A stretch of 64,000 nt of DNA from positions 1,635,056 to 1,699,055 of the forward strand of contig NZ_AP026830.1 in the NCBI RefSeq assembly GCF_026000775.1. Reading direction: 5' to 3'. This DNA is from Vulcanisaeta souniana JCM 11219. GTDB taxonomy: Archaea; Thermoproteota; Thermoprotei; Thermoproteales; Thermocladiaceae. Shown here in pieces: positions 52,686 to 60,718 of this stretch (positions are counted from its first letter, which is position 1; every line of letters begins with the position of its first letter). Below the pieces are notes generated by a model that had not been told where the DNA came from, did no database searches, and worked only from the letters and a program-made list of their open reading frames with translations. The position numbers were made by a program, and so were the translations under genes.

Positions 52686-52693
52686 CTTATAAG
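52686..52693 (-). promoter_or_regulatory. TATA box of the SDR gene
   Basis: CTTATAAG is centred about 28 bases upstream of the ATG at 52661 on the minus strand. It lies between divergent genes, and the plus-strand gene has its own AT-rich stretch at 52691-52705. Confidence 0.5.
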
Positions 52694-52718
52694 AATTAAT
52701 TAAACATGTAATAATAAA

Positions 52719-53444
52719 ATGGAATTCCTCGTACCACTGAGCCCAGTGAGAATTGGAGATAGGGTGTTAAGTAATGCAAGGGCTTCAATAAGCAGTAAGT
52801 ATGTTTTCATAATTGGCGTTGGACCTGACGGTAGTTATGAGGAGAGGCTGATGGAGATTAGCAGTGATGATGCCAAACAGGTAATCAGTGGTAATATGAG
52901 TTACTTCAGGGACCTACTTGATAAATTAGATGAGTTGGTAATTAATATTGGGCATGAAGTTGGCGTCGACATTAAAATAAGGAACACCAGTTCTGGGGAT
53001 CCCATTCAGTACTTGATTAATAGGCTCAGTAACCATGATGAGTACCTTAGGTTCACTGGTGATGGTTGGAGGAGGATCCTGGATTCAATAGGGCTCGGCA
53101 GGACGAGCAAGGGACTCACCGGTAGTGATAGGATTTACGTGACGCATAGCGGTAATAATATAACACTTAACCTGGTGGCTGAGCCCATCGAAGGCGGTGT
53201 AATCGAGGTCACCACTTACACGGAGGGCAAGGCCACGGGTATAGTTAGGGTTAGGGCTGGCGAGGACGTGGTTGTTAAGACGGACATCAGGTCCCCATCA
53301 TCGCTAATAATACTGTCCCAGGTAAGGGATCCTCATCAATTAGGTGAGGGGCTGGCTGACCTACTCATTAATGTTAGGGGACGCGTCATTAATGCCGTGA
53401 ATGAATTGCTGAGTATAATGAGGACCCATGGCGCAGTACCATGA
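52719..53444 (+). CDS. Protein of unknown function, first gene of a two-gene operon
   Basis: I do not recognise this 241-residue soluble protein. It has no membrane segments and no obvious catalytic motif. The N-terminal half is mixed alpha/beta (YVFIIGVGPDGSYEERLMEI). A central charged helical stretch (RDLLDKLDELVINIGHEVGV) precedes a beta-rich part (TEGKATGIVRVRAGEDVVVK) and a last helix (LADLLINVRGRVINAVNELL). Its stop shares ATGA with the zinc-finger gene start, so the two products probably act together. Confidence 0.6.
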   Translation: MEFLVPLSPVRIGDRVLSNARASISSKYVFIIGVGPDGSYEERLMEISSDDAKQVISGNMSYFRDLLDKLDELVINIGHEVGVDIKIRNTSSGDPIQYLINRLSNHDEYLRFTGDGWRRILDSIGLGRTSKGLTGSDRIYVTHSGNNITLNLVAEPIEGGVIEVTTYTEGKATGIVRVRAGEDVVVKTDIRSPSSLIILSQVRDPHQLGEGLADLLINVRGRVINAVNELLSIMRTHGAVP

Positions 53445-53896
53445 TCCTTCGTAAAGTAATGCTTAAAGCCCTACTCAGTACGTTGTTAATCGTGACGAGT
53501 GAGCAAGCGGAGGTCCTAGGACTCAGAAGAAGCGGTGTAATTAAGGGTAAGTACGTGGACCTAGTTGTCTACATGCCTAAGGGTGGTAACGAACTCTTCA
53601 TAAGCGGTGTTATTAAGTGCCCCTTCACAGGTAAGGAGTTTAGGCTATACGTGACTCCGCATACTGACCAGGTAAAGCTGGGCTTCGTGCAGCACCTCAG
53701 TGGTTTCAATGATCATGTTATTAGGACAAAGGAGTACAGGCAGTGGCTAAATGTTAGGGTTGAGTCCTACTCAAGAAATTCATTCCATAGGAGGAGGTAC
53801 TTCGTATGCGCCAGGTGTGGTCATAAAACCACGAGGTTCCCAGATGCACTGCTACACCTAATTAGGGTTCACGGTTTCCTCACAAGGTTTCCATAA
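53441..53896 (+). CDS. C2H2-like zinc-finger protein
   Basis: The 151-residue protein ends with YFVCARCGHKTTRFPDALLH followed by LIRVH, spacing C-X2-C-X12-H-X4-H, a classical C2H2 zinc-finger arrangement that is uncommon in archaea but known. A second CxFTGK (near IKCPFTGKEFRLYVTP) precedes it by about 60 residues. The basic surface (RRR, KHR clusters) suits nucleic-acid binding. It starts in the last codons of the upstream gene of unknown function. A DNA- or RNA-binding role is inferred. The ATG at 53441 is chosen because of the ATGA overlap. Confidence 0.65.
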   Translation: MILRKVMLKALLSTLLIVTSEQAEVLGLRRSGVIKGKYVDLVVYMPKGGNELFISGVIKCPFTGKEFRLYVTPHTDQVKLGFVQHLSGFNDHVIRTKEYRQWLNVRVESYSRNSFHRRRYFVCARCGHKTTRFPDALLHLIRVHGFLTRFP

Positions 53897-53902
53897 ACAA
53901 TA

Positions 53903-53910
53903 CTTAATAA
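53903..53910 (+). promoter_or_regulatory. TATA box of the aminotransferase gene
   Basis: CTTAATAA is centred about 25 bases upstream of the ATG at 53932. The nearby ACTATAAAC at 53918 is too close to the start to serve as the TATA box. Confidence 0.45.
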
Positions 53911-53931
53911 CCAAACCACTATAAACTATTA

Positions 53932-55290
53932 ATGGATGATTTTGGCAATAGGGTTCAGGAGTTGATTGATAGGTACACTAGGATTTACCTGGGAAGAACT
54001 GGAAGATCCAGGGAATTATTTGAGAGGGCTAGGAGGGTTTTGCCAGGAGGAACGACATACCAAATAAGGCACTTCTCCCCATACCCGGTGTACATAACTA
54101 GGGCCAAGGGCGTCAGTGTTTGGGATGTTGATGGTAATGAGTACGTTGATTACTGGATGGGTCACGGAACCCACATCCTAGGTCACTCACTGGACTTCGT
54201 GATCAAGGCAGTCAATGAAGCATCCCACGAAGGAACCCACCCAGGCTACCCAAACACAATTGAGGTGGAGTACGCGGAACTACTGACGAGGGTTGTACCT
54301 AATGTGGACATGGTTAGGTTCTCAAATAGTGGTACTGAGGCTAATATGTATGCCGTTAGATTAGCTAGGGCATACACTGGGCGTAGGTACGTGATTAAGA
54401 TGGAGGGTGGTTGGCACGGTGGTTATGACGGCCTACACGTAGGTGTTAACCCACCGTTTGAGGGGCCCGAGAGCCTTGGCCTGCCCGCGGAGCACATTAA
54501 GTACACACTGGTGGTTCCATTCAATGATCTTAACGCCCTTGAGAAGACCCTAAGGAGCTTTGACGTGGCCGCAGTCATTATGGAGCCAGTACTAGGCTCA
54601 GGCGGCTGCATAGAGCCGCAACCAGGTTACCTAAGGGGCGTTAGGGAATTGGTGGATAGATACGGTGCCCTGCTCATACTTGATGAGGTCATTACGGGCT
54701 TTAGGCTAGCCCTTGGCGGCGGTCAGGAGTTATTCAATGTCAAGGCCGACATGGTAACGCTTGGAAAAATAGTTGGCGGTGGTTACCCGGGCGCTGGTGC
54801 CATTGCCTCTAGGTCGGAGATCATGGAGTTACTTGACCAGGTTAAGAGGCCGAGTTCCAGGTCCAGGAGTTTCCACGGGGGTACATTCACGGGGAATAGG
54901 GTGACACTGAGCGCGGGTTACGCATTAATAAATTACCTAAGTCAACACAGGGCTCTTTATGAGGAATTCAACAACCTATGGGACTTGGTGAAGAAGGAGC
55001 TGGATAAGGCTTGTGAGGCGCATGATAGGCTTTGCTGGACGACCGGCGTTGGTGGTATGGTTGGGCTTCACTTCACCAGGGAGAGGCCGTTAAACGCCAG
55101 GATGGCCTATGATGGGAGGATCAATGAGGGGCTATACCAATTAATGCATTTGTATATGAGGACCAGGGGCATCCTCTACATGACGGAACACACCGCGCAT
55201 TTACTACCCTCAATGATACACACAGGGGGCCACGCAAAAACCCTCATAGGGGAATTCAACAACCTGCTGGATGAGGCAACACATAGGTAA
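53932..55290 (+). CDS. hemL: Class III aminotransferase, glutamate-1-semialdehyde 2,1-aminomutase-like
   Basis: A 452-residue PLP enzyme. It has SRELFERARRVLPGGTTYQI and DVDGNEYVDYWMGHGTHILG at the start, RFSNSGTEANMYAVRLARAY for phosphate binding, and MEGGWHGGYDGLHVG. The aspartate motif is ALLILDEVITGFRLALGG. The PLP lysine lies in TLGKIVGGGYPGAGAIASR, the form seen in glutamate-1-semialdehyde aminomutases. The reaction would be formation of 5-aminolevulinate for tetrapyrroles. Other GSA-like transaminases share these motifs and no other heme gene is adjacent, so the exact substrate stays open. Own promoter, single gene. Confidence 0.75.
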   Translation: MDDFGNRVQELIDRYTRIYLGRTGRSRELFERARRVLPGGTTYQIRHFSPYPVYITRAKGVSVWDVDGNEYVDYWMGHGTHILGHSLDFVIKAVNEASHEGTHPGYPNTIEVEYAELLTRVVPNVDMVRFSNSGTEANMYAVRLARAYTGRRYVIKMEGGWHGGYDGLHVGVNPPFEGPESLGLPAEHIKYTLVVPFNDLNALEKTLRSFDVAAVIMEPVLGSGGCIEPQPGYLRGVRELVDRYGALLILDEVITGFRLALGGGQELFNVKADMVTLGKIVGGGYPGAGAIASRSEIMELLDQVKRPSSRSRSFHGGTFTGNRVTLSAGYALINYLSQHRALYEEFNNLWDLVKKELDKACEAHDRLCWTTGVGGMVGLHFTRERPLNARMAYDGRINEGLYQLMHLYMRTRGILYMTEHTAHLLPSMIHTGGHAKTLIGEFNNLLDEATHR

Positions 55291-55298
55291 GGCAGTGA

Positions 55299-56297
55299 TC
55301 ACTCTGTAACTATGTCATAATCCAAGTTCAACTTAATACCAAACCTATTGATAAGGTTGCTTAACGTGAATTGAAGCATTGCCCTGTCATCATCACTAAT
55401 TCTCCTATCGGCAATCGCGTGATTGTCCTGTGGAAATGACTCATCACCAAATCTAACATTATGGGGTAGCACGTAATTGAAGCAGTCAATAATTGAGTCG
55501 TTGAGTTTCACTAAAGTCTCAAGGTTTCTCCTGAGCATTTCATCGACCTTCCTGGCCCTCCCAGCAATACTCATTGATACAGGCCTCCCACTATTCTCCT
55601 CAATGTCAATACGTTGCACCTTAAGCGCATCACTAAGGGTCTTCGCCTCTATTACGTACTTATTCGGGTCAAAATTAAACACCAGGGTGAAGATTGGGAT
55701 CCTCTCATCCATCTTCCTAAAGAGCCCCGCGATCTTGTTAATCATAGTGTTGGTCCTGTTGGTGTCCGTAAGCGTCGGTCTAAGCACAACAACAGCCCTG
55801 CCAACACCATACAGGGCAATTAATGTGTACCTCTTGTCAAAGAATGGCGCGGTATCCACAATGGCCACATCAAACAAGCCATCAATACCACCCCTATGAA
55901 GTACTTTCCAGACCATCTTACCAACATCCATATTTTGATTCTCTGCAAAGAATTCGTCGAAGCCCTCGCCGGGCGATAAAACAGCGACCTCGTTGAATTG
56001 AGGATACAGTTTGATTTCATCATCATAACTCTTGACCTGCCTCCCATAAATTATGTAATTCCTAATATCCACATTACCATGCTCATCATCCCTAATCATA
56101 TCCATGAGCGTCCTACGTTCACTAAGTAGCCTCTGATAGGTTAGGTCGCCAAGCATCCTAAGGGTTAGTCCTGCCGTTGGATCCATGTCGATAAGCAAGA
56201 CCCTGTAATTAGGTGGTAGTACGTAGGAGAGCATTAGGGATAACGTAGTCTTGCCGACGCCGCCGGCTGCGGAAATAATGGGGATAACCACAGTCAT
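55299..56297 (-). CDS. ParA/MinD-like P-loop ATPase
   Basis: The 332-residue protein has the deviant Walker A IISAAGGVGKTTLSLML, with GKTT and the signature Gly-Gly before it. It continues VLLIDMDPTAGLTLRMLGDL and FDVAIVDTAPFFDKRYTLIA (switch II), and VLRPTLTDTNRTNTMINK. The later part (IPIFTLVFNFDPNKYVIEAK) and a charged C-terminus complete a dimer-forming ATPase. There is no ParB gene beside it. It is divergent from a small nuclease gene with an AT-rich region (CTATTTAAAATTTAA) between. Roles could be plasmid-like partition, positioning or element maintenance. Confidence 0.85.
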   Translation of the reverse strand: MTVVIPIISAAGGVGKTTLSLMLSYVLPPNYRVLLIDMDPTAGLTLRMLGDLTYQRLLSERRTLMDMIRDDEHGNVDIRNYIIYGRQVKSYDDEIKLYPQFNEVAVLSPGEGFDEFFAENQNMDVGKMVWKVLHRGGIDGLFDVAIVDTAPFFDKRYTLIALYGVGRAVVVLRPTLTDTNRTNTMINKIAGLFRKMDERIPIFTLVFNFDPNKYVIEAKTLSDALKVQRIDIEENSGRPVSMSIAGRARKVDEMLRRNLETLVKLNDSIIDCFNYVLPHNVRFGDESFPQDNHAIADRRISDDDRAMLQFTLSNLINRFGIKLNLDYDIVTE

Positions 56298-56354
56298 AAT
56301 CCTCTTATTAGAAATAGAGGGAACTATTTAAAATTTAATTCAATAAGTACATAC

Positions 56355-56720
56355 GTGGACATAATTGAAGCAGTAAGAAGGATCACAGTAAGTACTTGCC
56401 AAAGGGAGACGTGTTTCCAGGACTACATAGCTACACTAATGAACGCAAGGACCAGGGTAGTAATCAATGGGGTGGAGGTTGATGTGTACGGAAATGATAT
56501 TGCGATTGAGATCAAGGTCAATCCAAGGATATACGATGGAATCGGACAGGCACTAACCTACAAACGACTACTGGGTATTAGGGAAGTATGGCTCATACAC
56601 ATCTTCACCTATAGAGCGGACGCGCAGCAATGGTGCAAGGAATTAGGCAAGATACTGAGTGGGTTGGGCATAGACTACGCTGTAATAACACCGAGCCATA
56701 AGTGCATAAATAATGAGTAA
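56355..56720 (+). CDS. Small PD-(D/E)XK-type nuclease
   Basis: The 121-residue protein has an all-in-one restriction-endonuclease-like core: VINGVEVDVYGNDIAIEIKV, with the metal-binding Asp in EVDVYG and the E-x-K pair in IEIKV. It is followed by GIGQALTYKRLLGIREVWLI, the conserved Q-alpha-helix of such folds. There are six cysteines for its size, including CQRETC at the N-terminus. The GTG start is about 30 bases from an AT-rich box. It resembles small VRR-like or archaeal Holliday-junction-type nucleases, but I cannot tell the substrate. Confidence 0.7.
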   Translation: MDIIEAVRRITVSTCQRETCFQDYIATLMNARTRVVINGVEVDVYGNDIAIEIKVNPRIYDGIGQALTYKRLLGIREVWLIHIFTYRADAQQWCKELGKILSGLGIDYAVITPSHKCINNE

Positions 56721-57257
56721 CTAATTACCATTGCCACACGTGCTGGCCTTGTTACCCTCCGCACAATTAATAATCCTAACCAAGCGATCCCTAACCGAGC
56801 CCAGGAAAACCCTAGCCCTAACCACAAGGCGATTAAGCAACACCCTCAACAAGCCACCAACCCTAACCAGTAAGACCCAGGTAATTCGCAAAGCCCTCAT
56901 TAATTGGGCGCTCAATTCATTAATAATGGGCCTAATACGATTAGTGACACTGTTAAAATTAATATCATCAACAGGCCTTGCATTAACAATTGACAACCTC
57001 GGTTGATTACTCAGCGGCATGGATCTCAACTCATTCTCGGCATCCTCAAATCTCTCAAGCCCAATTAACGCCGCCACCTTAGCAAGCCTATACCTCTCAT
57101 TACCTGGGTCAAGCTCCAAAGCCCTCTCTAACTCGGGGAGGGCCTCCTCAAAGCGACCAAGCTTTAGAAGGGCAATGCCGCGTGAGTAATGCCTCCTTGC
57201 CTCACTGGGTTCTTGCCCGTTGCCTTGAACAACACCGTAGGTTTCCTCCTGTTTCAC
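56721..57257 (-). CDS. TPR-repeat protein
   Basis: The 178-residue product has two tetratricopeptide repeats: SEARRHYSRGIALLKLGRFE with EALPELERALELDPGNERYR, then LAKVAALIGLERFEDAENEL. A basic, leucine-rich C-terminal half (LLRVLLNRLVVRARVFLGSV) follows. The start is set at the GTG at 57257, about 27 bases from a TATA box at 57281-57288, rather than further upstream. It lies one base from the stop of the convergent nuclease gene. TPRs bind partner peptides. The partner is unknown. Confidence 0.75.
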   Translation of the reverse strand: MKQEETYGVVQGNGQEPSEARRHYSRGIALLKLGRFEEALPELERALELDPGNERYRLAKVAALIGLERFEDAENELRSMPLSNQPRLSIVNARPVDDINFNSVTNRIRPIINELSAQLMRALRITWVLLVRVGGLLRVLLNRLVVRARVFLGSVRDRLVRIINCAEGNKASTCGNGN

Positions 57258-57280
57258 GTTAATTATTTCAATTCCAAGAC

Positions 57281-57288
57281 TTATAAAT
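57281..57288 (-). promoter_or_regulatory. TATA box of the TPR gene
   Basis: TTATAAAT is centred about 27 bases upstream of the GTG at 57257, which fixes the start of a leaderless message. Confidence 0.55.
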
Positions 57289-57356
57289 CTTTGCCATGGT
57301 AAACAGCCAATAAAACAATGCGAAACCCCATTTGAAACCAAGGGAAAAGTGGGAAC

Positions 57357-57977
57357 TCACGACCAATACCTAGCCAACTCCTCCGCGGTGAGTATGGGAA
57401 AGAACCTCCTCATGTTTGCCAGAGACCTCTCATGAGCCTCCCTATCATATGACGACACGGCATTTGAAACAATGACAGGCACAAAACCAAGGGCATAGGC
57501 ATGCCTCGCACTGGTCTCCACACCAATCTCGGTGGCAATACCCGTGAACACAACCGTGTACCTCCCCGAATTCCTAAGCAGTAACTCCACGTTAGTCCCC
57601 ACAAAGAGCGACCAAGTATTCTTATTAATAACAATGTCACTTGGTTGGGGCTGAACAATCAAATCCATCTCCTCAGGCCTGAAACCACCCCTCCATTGCA
57701 TGATTTTTGCCGTAACGGGCTCAAAGCCGCTTGGGAACGGGGTTATCCTGGTGAATATTATTGGCACCCTAACCCTCCTCGCAGCCTCAATCACAGTACC
57801 CAACGCCCTCTGGAACTCATCCTTATTGAATATACCGTTAAACAAGGCCCTATGCACATCCCAGGCAATCAACACGGAATTACCTGGTTTCAGTAAATCC
57901 CTAAGCACATCCTGACTAACCATCGAGGTAATAGGCACATCCCAGGCCCTATTTAAGCCTTGTTCACGCCAGGGCAC
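57357..57977 (-). CDS. Isochorismatase-fold hydrolase lacking the catalytic cysteine
   Basis: This 206-residue protein has the Rossmann-like fold of isochorismatases: [15 protein letters not shown] with D40 and [16 protein letters not shown] with K119. The last member of the D-K-C triad should follow T in a GxATxxCVE stretch. Here it reads [20 protein letters not shown], so Gly152 replaces Cys. Gly at this position is known in true isochorismatases (EntB-like), where the enzyme cleaves an ether bond without a nucleophile. The protein may therefore act on an isochorismate-like or other substrate rather than as an amidase. Own promoter and GTG start. Confidence 0.82.
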   Translation of the reverse strand: MPWREQGLNRAWDVPITSMVSQDVLRDLLKPGNSVLIAWDVHRALFNGIFNKDEFQRALGTVIEAARRVRVPIIFTRITPFPSGFEPVTAKIMQWRGGFRPEEMDLIVQPQPSDIVINKNTWSLFVGTNVELLLRNSGRYTVVFTGIATEIGVETSARHAYALGFVPVIVSNAVSSYDREAHERSLANMRRFFPILTAEELARYWS

Positions 57978-58029
57978 ACACGCAGTAAGTTTAATTTACC
58001 TAGTACAAAGACATAGGGCACTGGGTTTA

Positions 58030-58398
58030 ATGGGACTCATTGAATGCATAATAATAAGCACCCTAAAGAAACTCGGGAGGACCAGCCTGGATAGACTTGC
58101 AAAGATCGTATTCCTGGTGGACAGATTCGGAGACCTCCAGGCCCTTAACTGGGACAGAATAGACCTAGTAATAACAAGCCCAGACCTAATTGGGACAGTG
58201 GAACAATTGACAAGGAACGGGGTCATAAAGAACATAGGAGACTTCCTGACACTGGCGAACAATGACTACGACCCAGGCTGCGGCTGGATAGGGAACACCG
58301 TGGAATCAACAATAAACTACGTACTCGAGAAATACGGCCAACTAAGCGACGGCGAACTAGACGACATAGTGGAATCCGTATACGAAGGTGTCTACTAA
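58030..58398 (+). CDS. Small helical protein coupled to kae1
   Basis: A 122-residue protein with a winged-helix-like order of segments: IECIIISTLKKLGRTSLDRL, AKIVFLVDRFGDLQALNWDR and then ITSPDLIGTVEQLTRNGVI. The last two recall the Panacea/DUF4065 antitoxin fold (LxKlvFLxD and GPxxxxLxxLxxxGxI), although the resemblance is short. The C-terminal third is acidic. Its TAATG stop overlaps the kae1 start, so translation is coupled. A helper for Kae1 or an unrelated regulator are both possible. Confidence 0.6.
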   Translation: MGLIECIIISTLKKLGRTSLDRLAKIVFLVDRFGDLQALNWDRIDLVITSPDLIGTVEQLTRNGVIKNIGDFLTLANNDYDPGCGWIGNTVESTINYVLEKYGQLSDGELDDIVESVYEGVY

Positions 58399-59405
58399 TG
58401 ACACTAATACTGGGCATAGAGTCCACGGCACACACCTTCGGGATAGGCATAGCCAGCGAGGACGGGATACTGGTCAATATCAACGACACGTACACACCAC
58501 CACAGGGAGTGGGCATACACCCAAGGGCAGCCGCAGACCACCACGTAATGGTAGGACCACGACTACTCAAGGAAGCCCTAGGGAAACTGGGCATAGCAAT
58601 AAGGGACATTGACGCCGTAGCCTTCTCCATGGGCCCAGGACTCGGCCCCGCCCTAAGGATCGGCGCAACCCTGGCAAGGGCAATAGCCATTAAGTTCAGC
58701 AAGCCACTGGTGCCCGTACACCACGGCGTGGCCCACGTCGAAATAGCCAGATGGTCCGTAAAGTTCAGGGACCCACTGGTCCTACTCGTGTCCGGAGGCC
58801 ACACAATGGTCATATCCCACTCCGGGAAATCCTACGGAGTCTTCGGCGAAACCATAGACATAGCCGTCGGCAACGCCCTAGACTACTTCGCAAGAAGAGT
58901 CGGACTACCAAACCCAGGCGTACCACACCTGGAGGAATGCGCAGAGAAGGGTAGTAAGTACATACCACTGCCATACACCGTGAAGGGACAGGACGTATCC
59001 TTCTCCGGACTAGTCGAGGAGGCCCTAAGACTCGTTAGAAAAGGCATTACACTACCCGACATCTGCCTAAGCCTTGTTGAAACGGCGTACTCAATGCTCG
59101 GCGAAGTGGTCGAGAGAGGACTCGCACTGACGGGCAAGAGGGAACTGCTACTGGCTGGTGGCGTGGCGAGGAGTAGGAGACTCAAGTCAATAATGGAGTG
59201 GATAGCCAATGAATTCAACGCAAAACTGGGCATAGTACCACCAGAGTACGCAGGAGACAACGGAGGAATGATAGCACTAACAGGACTACTCGCCTACAAA
59301 AGTGGAATCACCATAGACCCAACCGAGGCAGTAACAAAACAAAGATGGAGACTAGACGAGGTAGAAACACCCTGGTTCGGCAAAGAACCCTGGCTCAATA
59401 AATAA
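58398..59405 (+). CDS. kae1: tRNA threonylcarbamoyladenosine synthase subunit of KEOPS, Kae1/TsaD
   Basis: This 335-residue ASKHA-fold protein transfers the threonylcarbamoyl group to A37 of tRNAs reading ANN codons, within the KEOPS complex. Motifs seen are LILGIESTAHTFGIGIAS, HHGVAHVEIARW with the metal histidines, LLVSGGHTMVI, GETIDIAVGNALDYFARRVG and PPEYAGDNGGMIALTG. The C-terminal part is KQRWRLDEVETPWF. No Bud32 kinase is fused at the end, although several archaea have such fusions. The gene overlaps the small upstream gene by one base (TAATG). Expected essential. Confidence 0.96.
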   Translation: MTLILGIESTAHTFGIGIASEDGILVNINDTYTPPQGVGIHPRAAADHHVMVGPRLLKEALGKLGIAIRDIDAVAFSMGPGLGPALRIGATLARAIAIKFSKPLVPVHHGVAHVEIARWSVKFRDPLVLLVSGGHTMVISHSGKSYGVFGETIDIAVGNALDYFARRVGLPNPGVPHLEECAEKGSKYIPLPYTVKGQDVSFSGLVEEALRLVRKGITLPDICLSLVETAYSMLGEVVERGLALTGKRELLLAGGVARSRRLKSIMEWIANEFNAKLGIVPPEYAGDNGGMIALTGLLAYKSGITIDPTEAVTKQRWRLDEVETPWFGKEPWLNK

Positions 59406-59451
59406 TTACTACAATGCATAATAAGGTGACGACAACCGTATAAGTTTTGTA

Positions 59452-59469
59452 GAGAAAACAAAAAGAATT
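59452..59469 (-). terminator. T-rich terminator of the pilin gene
   Basis: On the minus strand this reads TTCTTTTTGTTTTCTCT, about 40-50 bases beyond the pilin stop. Runs of T on the sense strand terminate archaeal transcription. No hairpin is needed. Confidence 0.45.
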
Positions 59470-59505
59470 GAATTTTTAACGAAACAGTTTAAGGCATTAG
59501 TCGTA

Positions 59506-60027
59506 TTACGAGGTTGCCGTCACTGTGAATGGGTACGTCTGCCCGCTAACGGTTGTTATATAGCCACTGTATTGAATGCCTACCTGCGCGGCCTGTCTTC
59601 CGCTGCATGTTGCAGTTATTGATGATTGCTGAACGCCTAAGTATATGCTGCTTACTCCTGTGAAGTTACCATTTGAGCCGGCTAACTTAATTACTAGTAG
59701 TTCACCCTGTGTACCGGCAGGTATTGAGAGTGGTTGGTTGAACACGCAGCTTAGACTACCGAGTGTGAAGCCGTTAATACCAATGGCTGCAGATGATGGG
59801 TTACTAACAAGCAGCGAAAGATAAGCATAACTATTAGCAGTAGCATTTATATTTGCAGTATTGTTTAAACCAACTGCCTGTATCTGTAATGTCGCGGTCT
59901 TTGACGCGCTACCTGCTAGGCCGAAGACCCATACGGCGACTGCCACTGCCAGTGCTATTGCCACGGCTATGAGTATTATCGTAGCCACTACGTTGGATAT
60001 ACCCTTTCTATTCATTTTTGTTGCCAT
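59506..60027 (-). CDS. Type IV pilin-like protein with class III signal peptide
   Basis: The 173-residue protein has the prepilin pattern NRKGISNVVATIILIAVAIA, with the short basic leader, Gly at the cleavage site and a 20-residue hydrophobic core that becomes the filament stalk (PibD-type processing is predicted after the KG). The head is rich in Ser/Thr/Asn and N-glycosylation sequons, with an expected disulfide (SCVFNQ and TCSGRQ). The ATG at 60027 is 27 bases from a TATA box, and a strong T-run terminator lies downstream, so a monocistronic and possibly abundant transcript is expected. Confidence 0.88.
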   Translation of the reverse strand: MATKMNRKGISNVVATIILIAVAIALAVAVAVWVFGLAGSASKTATLQIQAVGLNNTANINATANSYAYLSLLVSNPSSAAIGINGFTLGSLSCVFNQPLSIPAGTQGELLVIKLAGSNGNFTGVSSIYLGVQQSSITATCSGRQAAQVGIQYSGYITTVSGQTYPFTVTATS

Positions 60028-60050
60028 ACGTTTGTTGGTCTTTCAACTAC

Positions 60051-60058
60051 TTAATAAA
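60051..60058 (-). promoter_or_regulatory. TATA box of the pilin gene
   Basis: TTTATTAA on the minus strand is centred 27 bases before the ATG at 60027, fitting a leaderless message. The rest of the 188-base gap to the next gene (60059-60215) shows no other clear signal. Confidence 0.5.
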
Positions 60059-60215
60059 TTCTAGCGTGTGTTTGTTGCTGTTTTTTCTATTCCTATGTGG
60101 CTCTTTTTACATGAGTAGAATTGAGGGATTTATTGCCTTGTCCTTGTTTCTGTTTCTTGTTTTCTGCTCCTCTTTTCCTGGATATTTCATTTTCTCCTTA
60201 GCTTTTATTCCCCAA

Positions 60216-60575
60216 TTAGGTATTTAAGGTACTTACTGCCCTGCTCATGGTTATTAGGGCATTGTTTATTTGGTAGAAGCCCATTGTTGCTGTTATGTTG
60301 CCGGCCACGGCTATGAACTTCATGGTTATGAATACCGCCAGCGCTGGGTTTGTGATTGGGTACCTGAGTGTTATTAGGTATATTAGGGCTATGGTTGCTT
60401 CATATGTTATGAAGGCGAGGGTTGCGGCTACGTAGCTGTTTAAGTGCATTGTTGTGGCGTAGTTGTTGAGCTCCACCATTTTGAATACGGAGAAGTCTAT
60501 GTAGCTTGTTAGTAGGTCTAGGGTATTTGCCAGTGTTGCAATGATCAGTGGGTTTACCTGGTGGTTATTATTCAT
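60216..60575 (-). CDS. Four-helix membrane protein, DUF5658-like
   Basis: The 119-residue protein has hydrophobic segments at about 8-25, 48-72 (YVAATLAFITYEATIALIYL), 78-90 (NPALAVFITMKFIAVAGNIT) and 95-112. The motif TLDLLTSYIDF with a loop of Asn-rich residues recalls the DUF5658 group, whose role is unknown. It lies between the pilin gene and a methyltransferase gene on the same strand, with its own TATA box at 60602-60609. Confidence 0.6.
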   Translation of the reverse strand: MNNNHQVNPLIIATLANTLDLLTSYIDFSVFKMVELNNYATTMHLNSYVAATLAFITYEATIALIYLITLRYPITNPALAVFITMKFIAVAGNITATMGFYQINNALITMSRAVSTLNT

Positions 60576-60601
60576 TATTGAATTCTCTTTCTACACATGA
60601 G

Positions 60602-60609
60602 ATATAAAA
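60602..60609 (-). promoter_or_regulatory. TATA box of the small membrane-protein gene
   Basis: TTTTATAT on the minus strand is about 30 bases upstream of the ATG at 60575. Confidence 0.45.
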
Positions 60610-60718
60610 GTATTGTTGGGAAGATTTACTGAATTAACCAAATTAAACTAGCATAATTGTTAAAAAGAGGTAGAATTTCAAAGTAGAAAGAAGCCAGTTT
60701 CAATTAGCCAACCAATCC

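Noticed and set aside
60018-60227. 69-codon plus-strand frame upstream of the pilin
   Set aside because: It is phenylalanine/leucine-rich because of T-rich DNA and overlaps the pilin promoter and start on the other strand.
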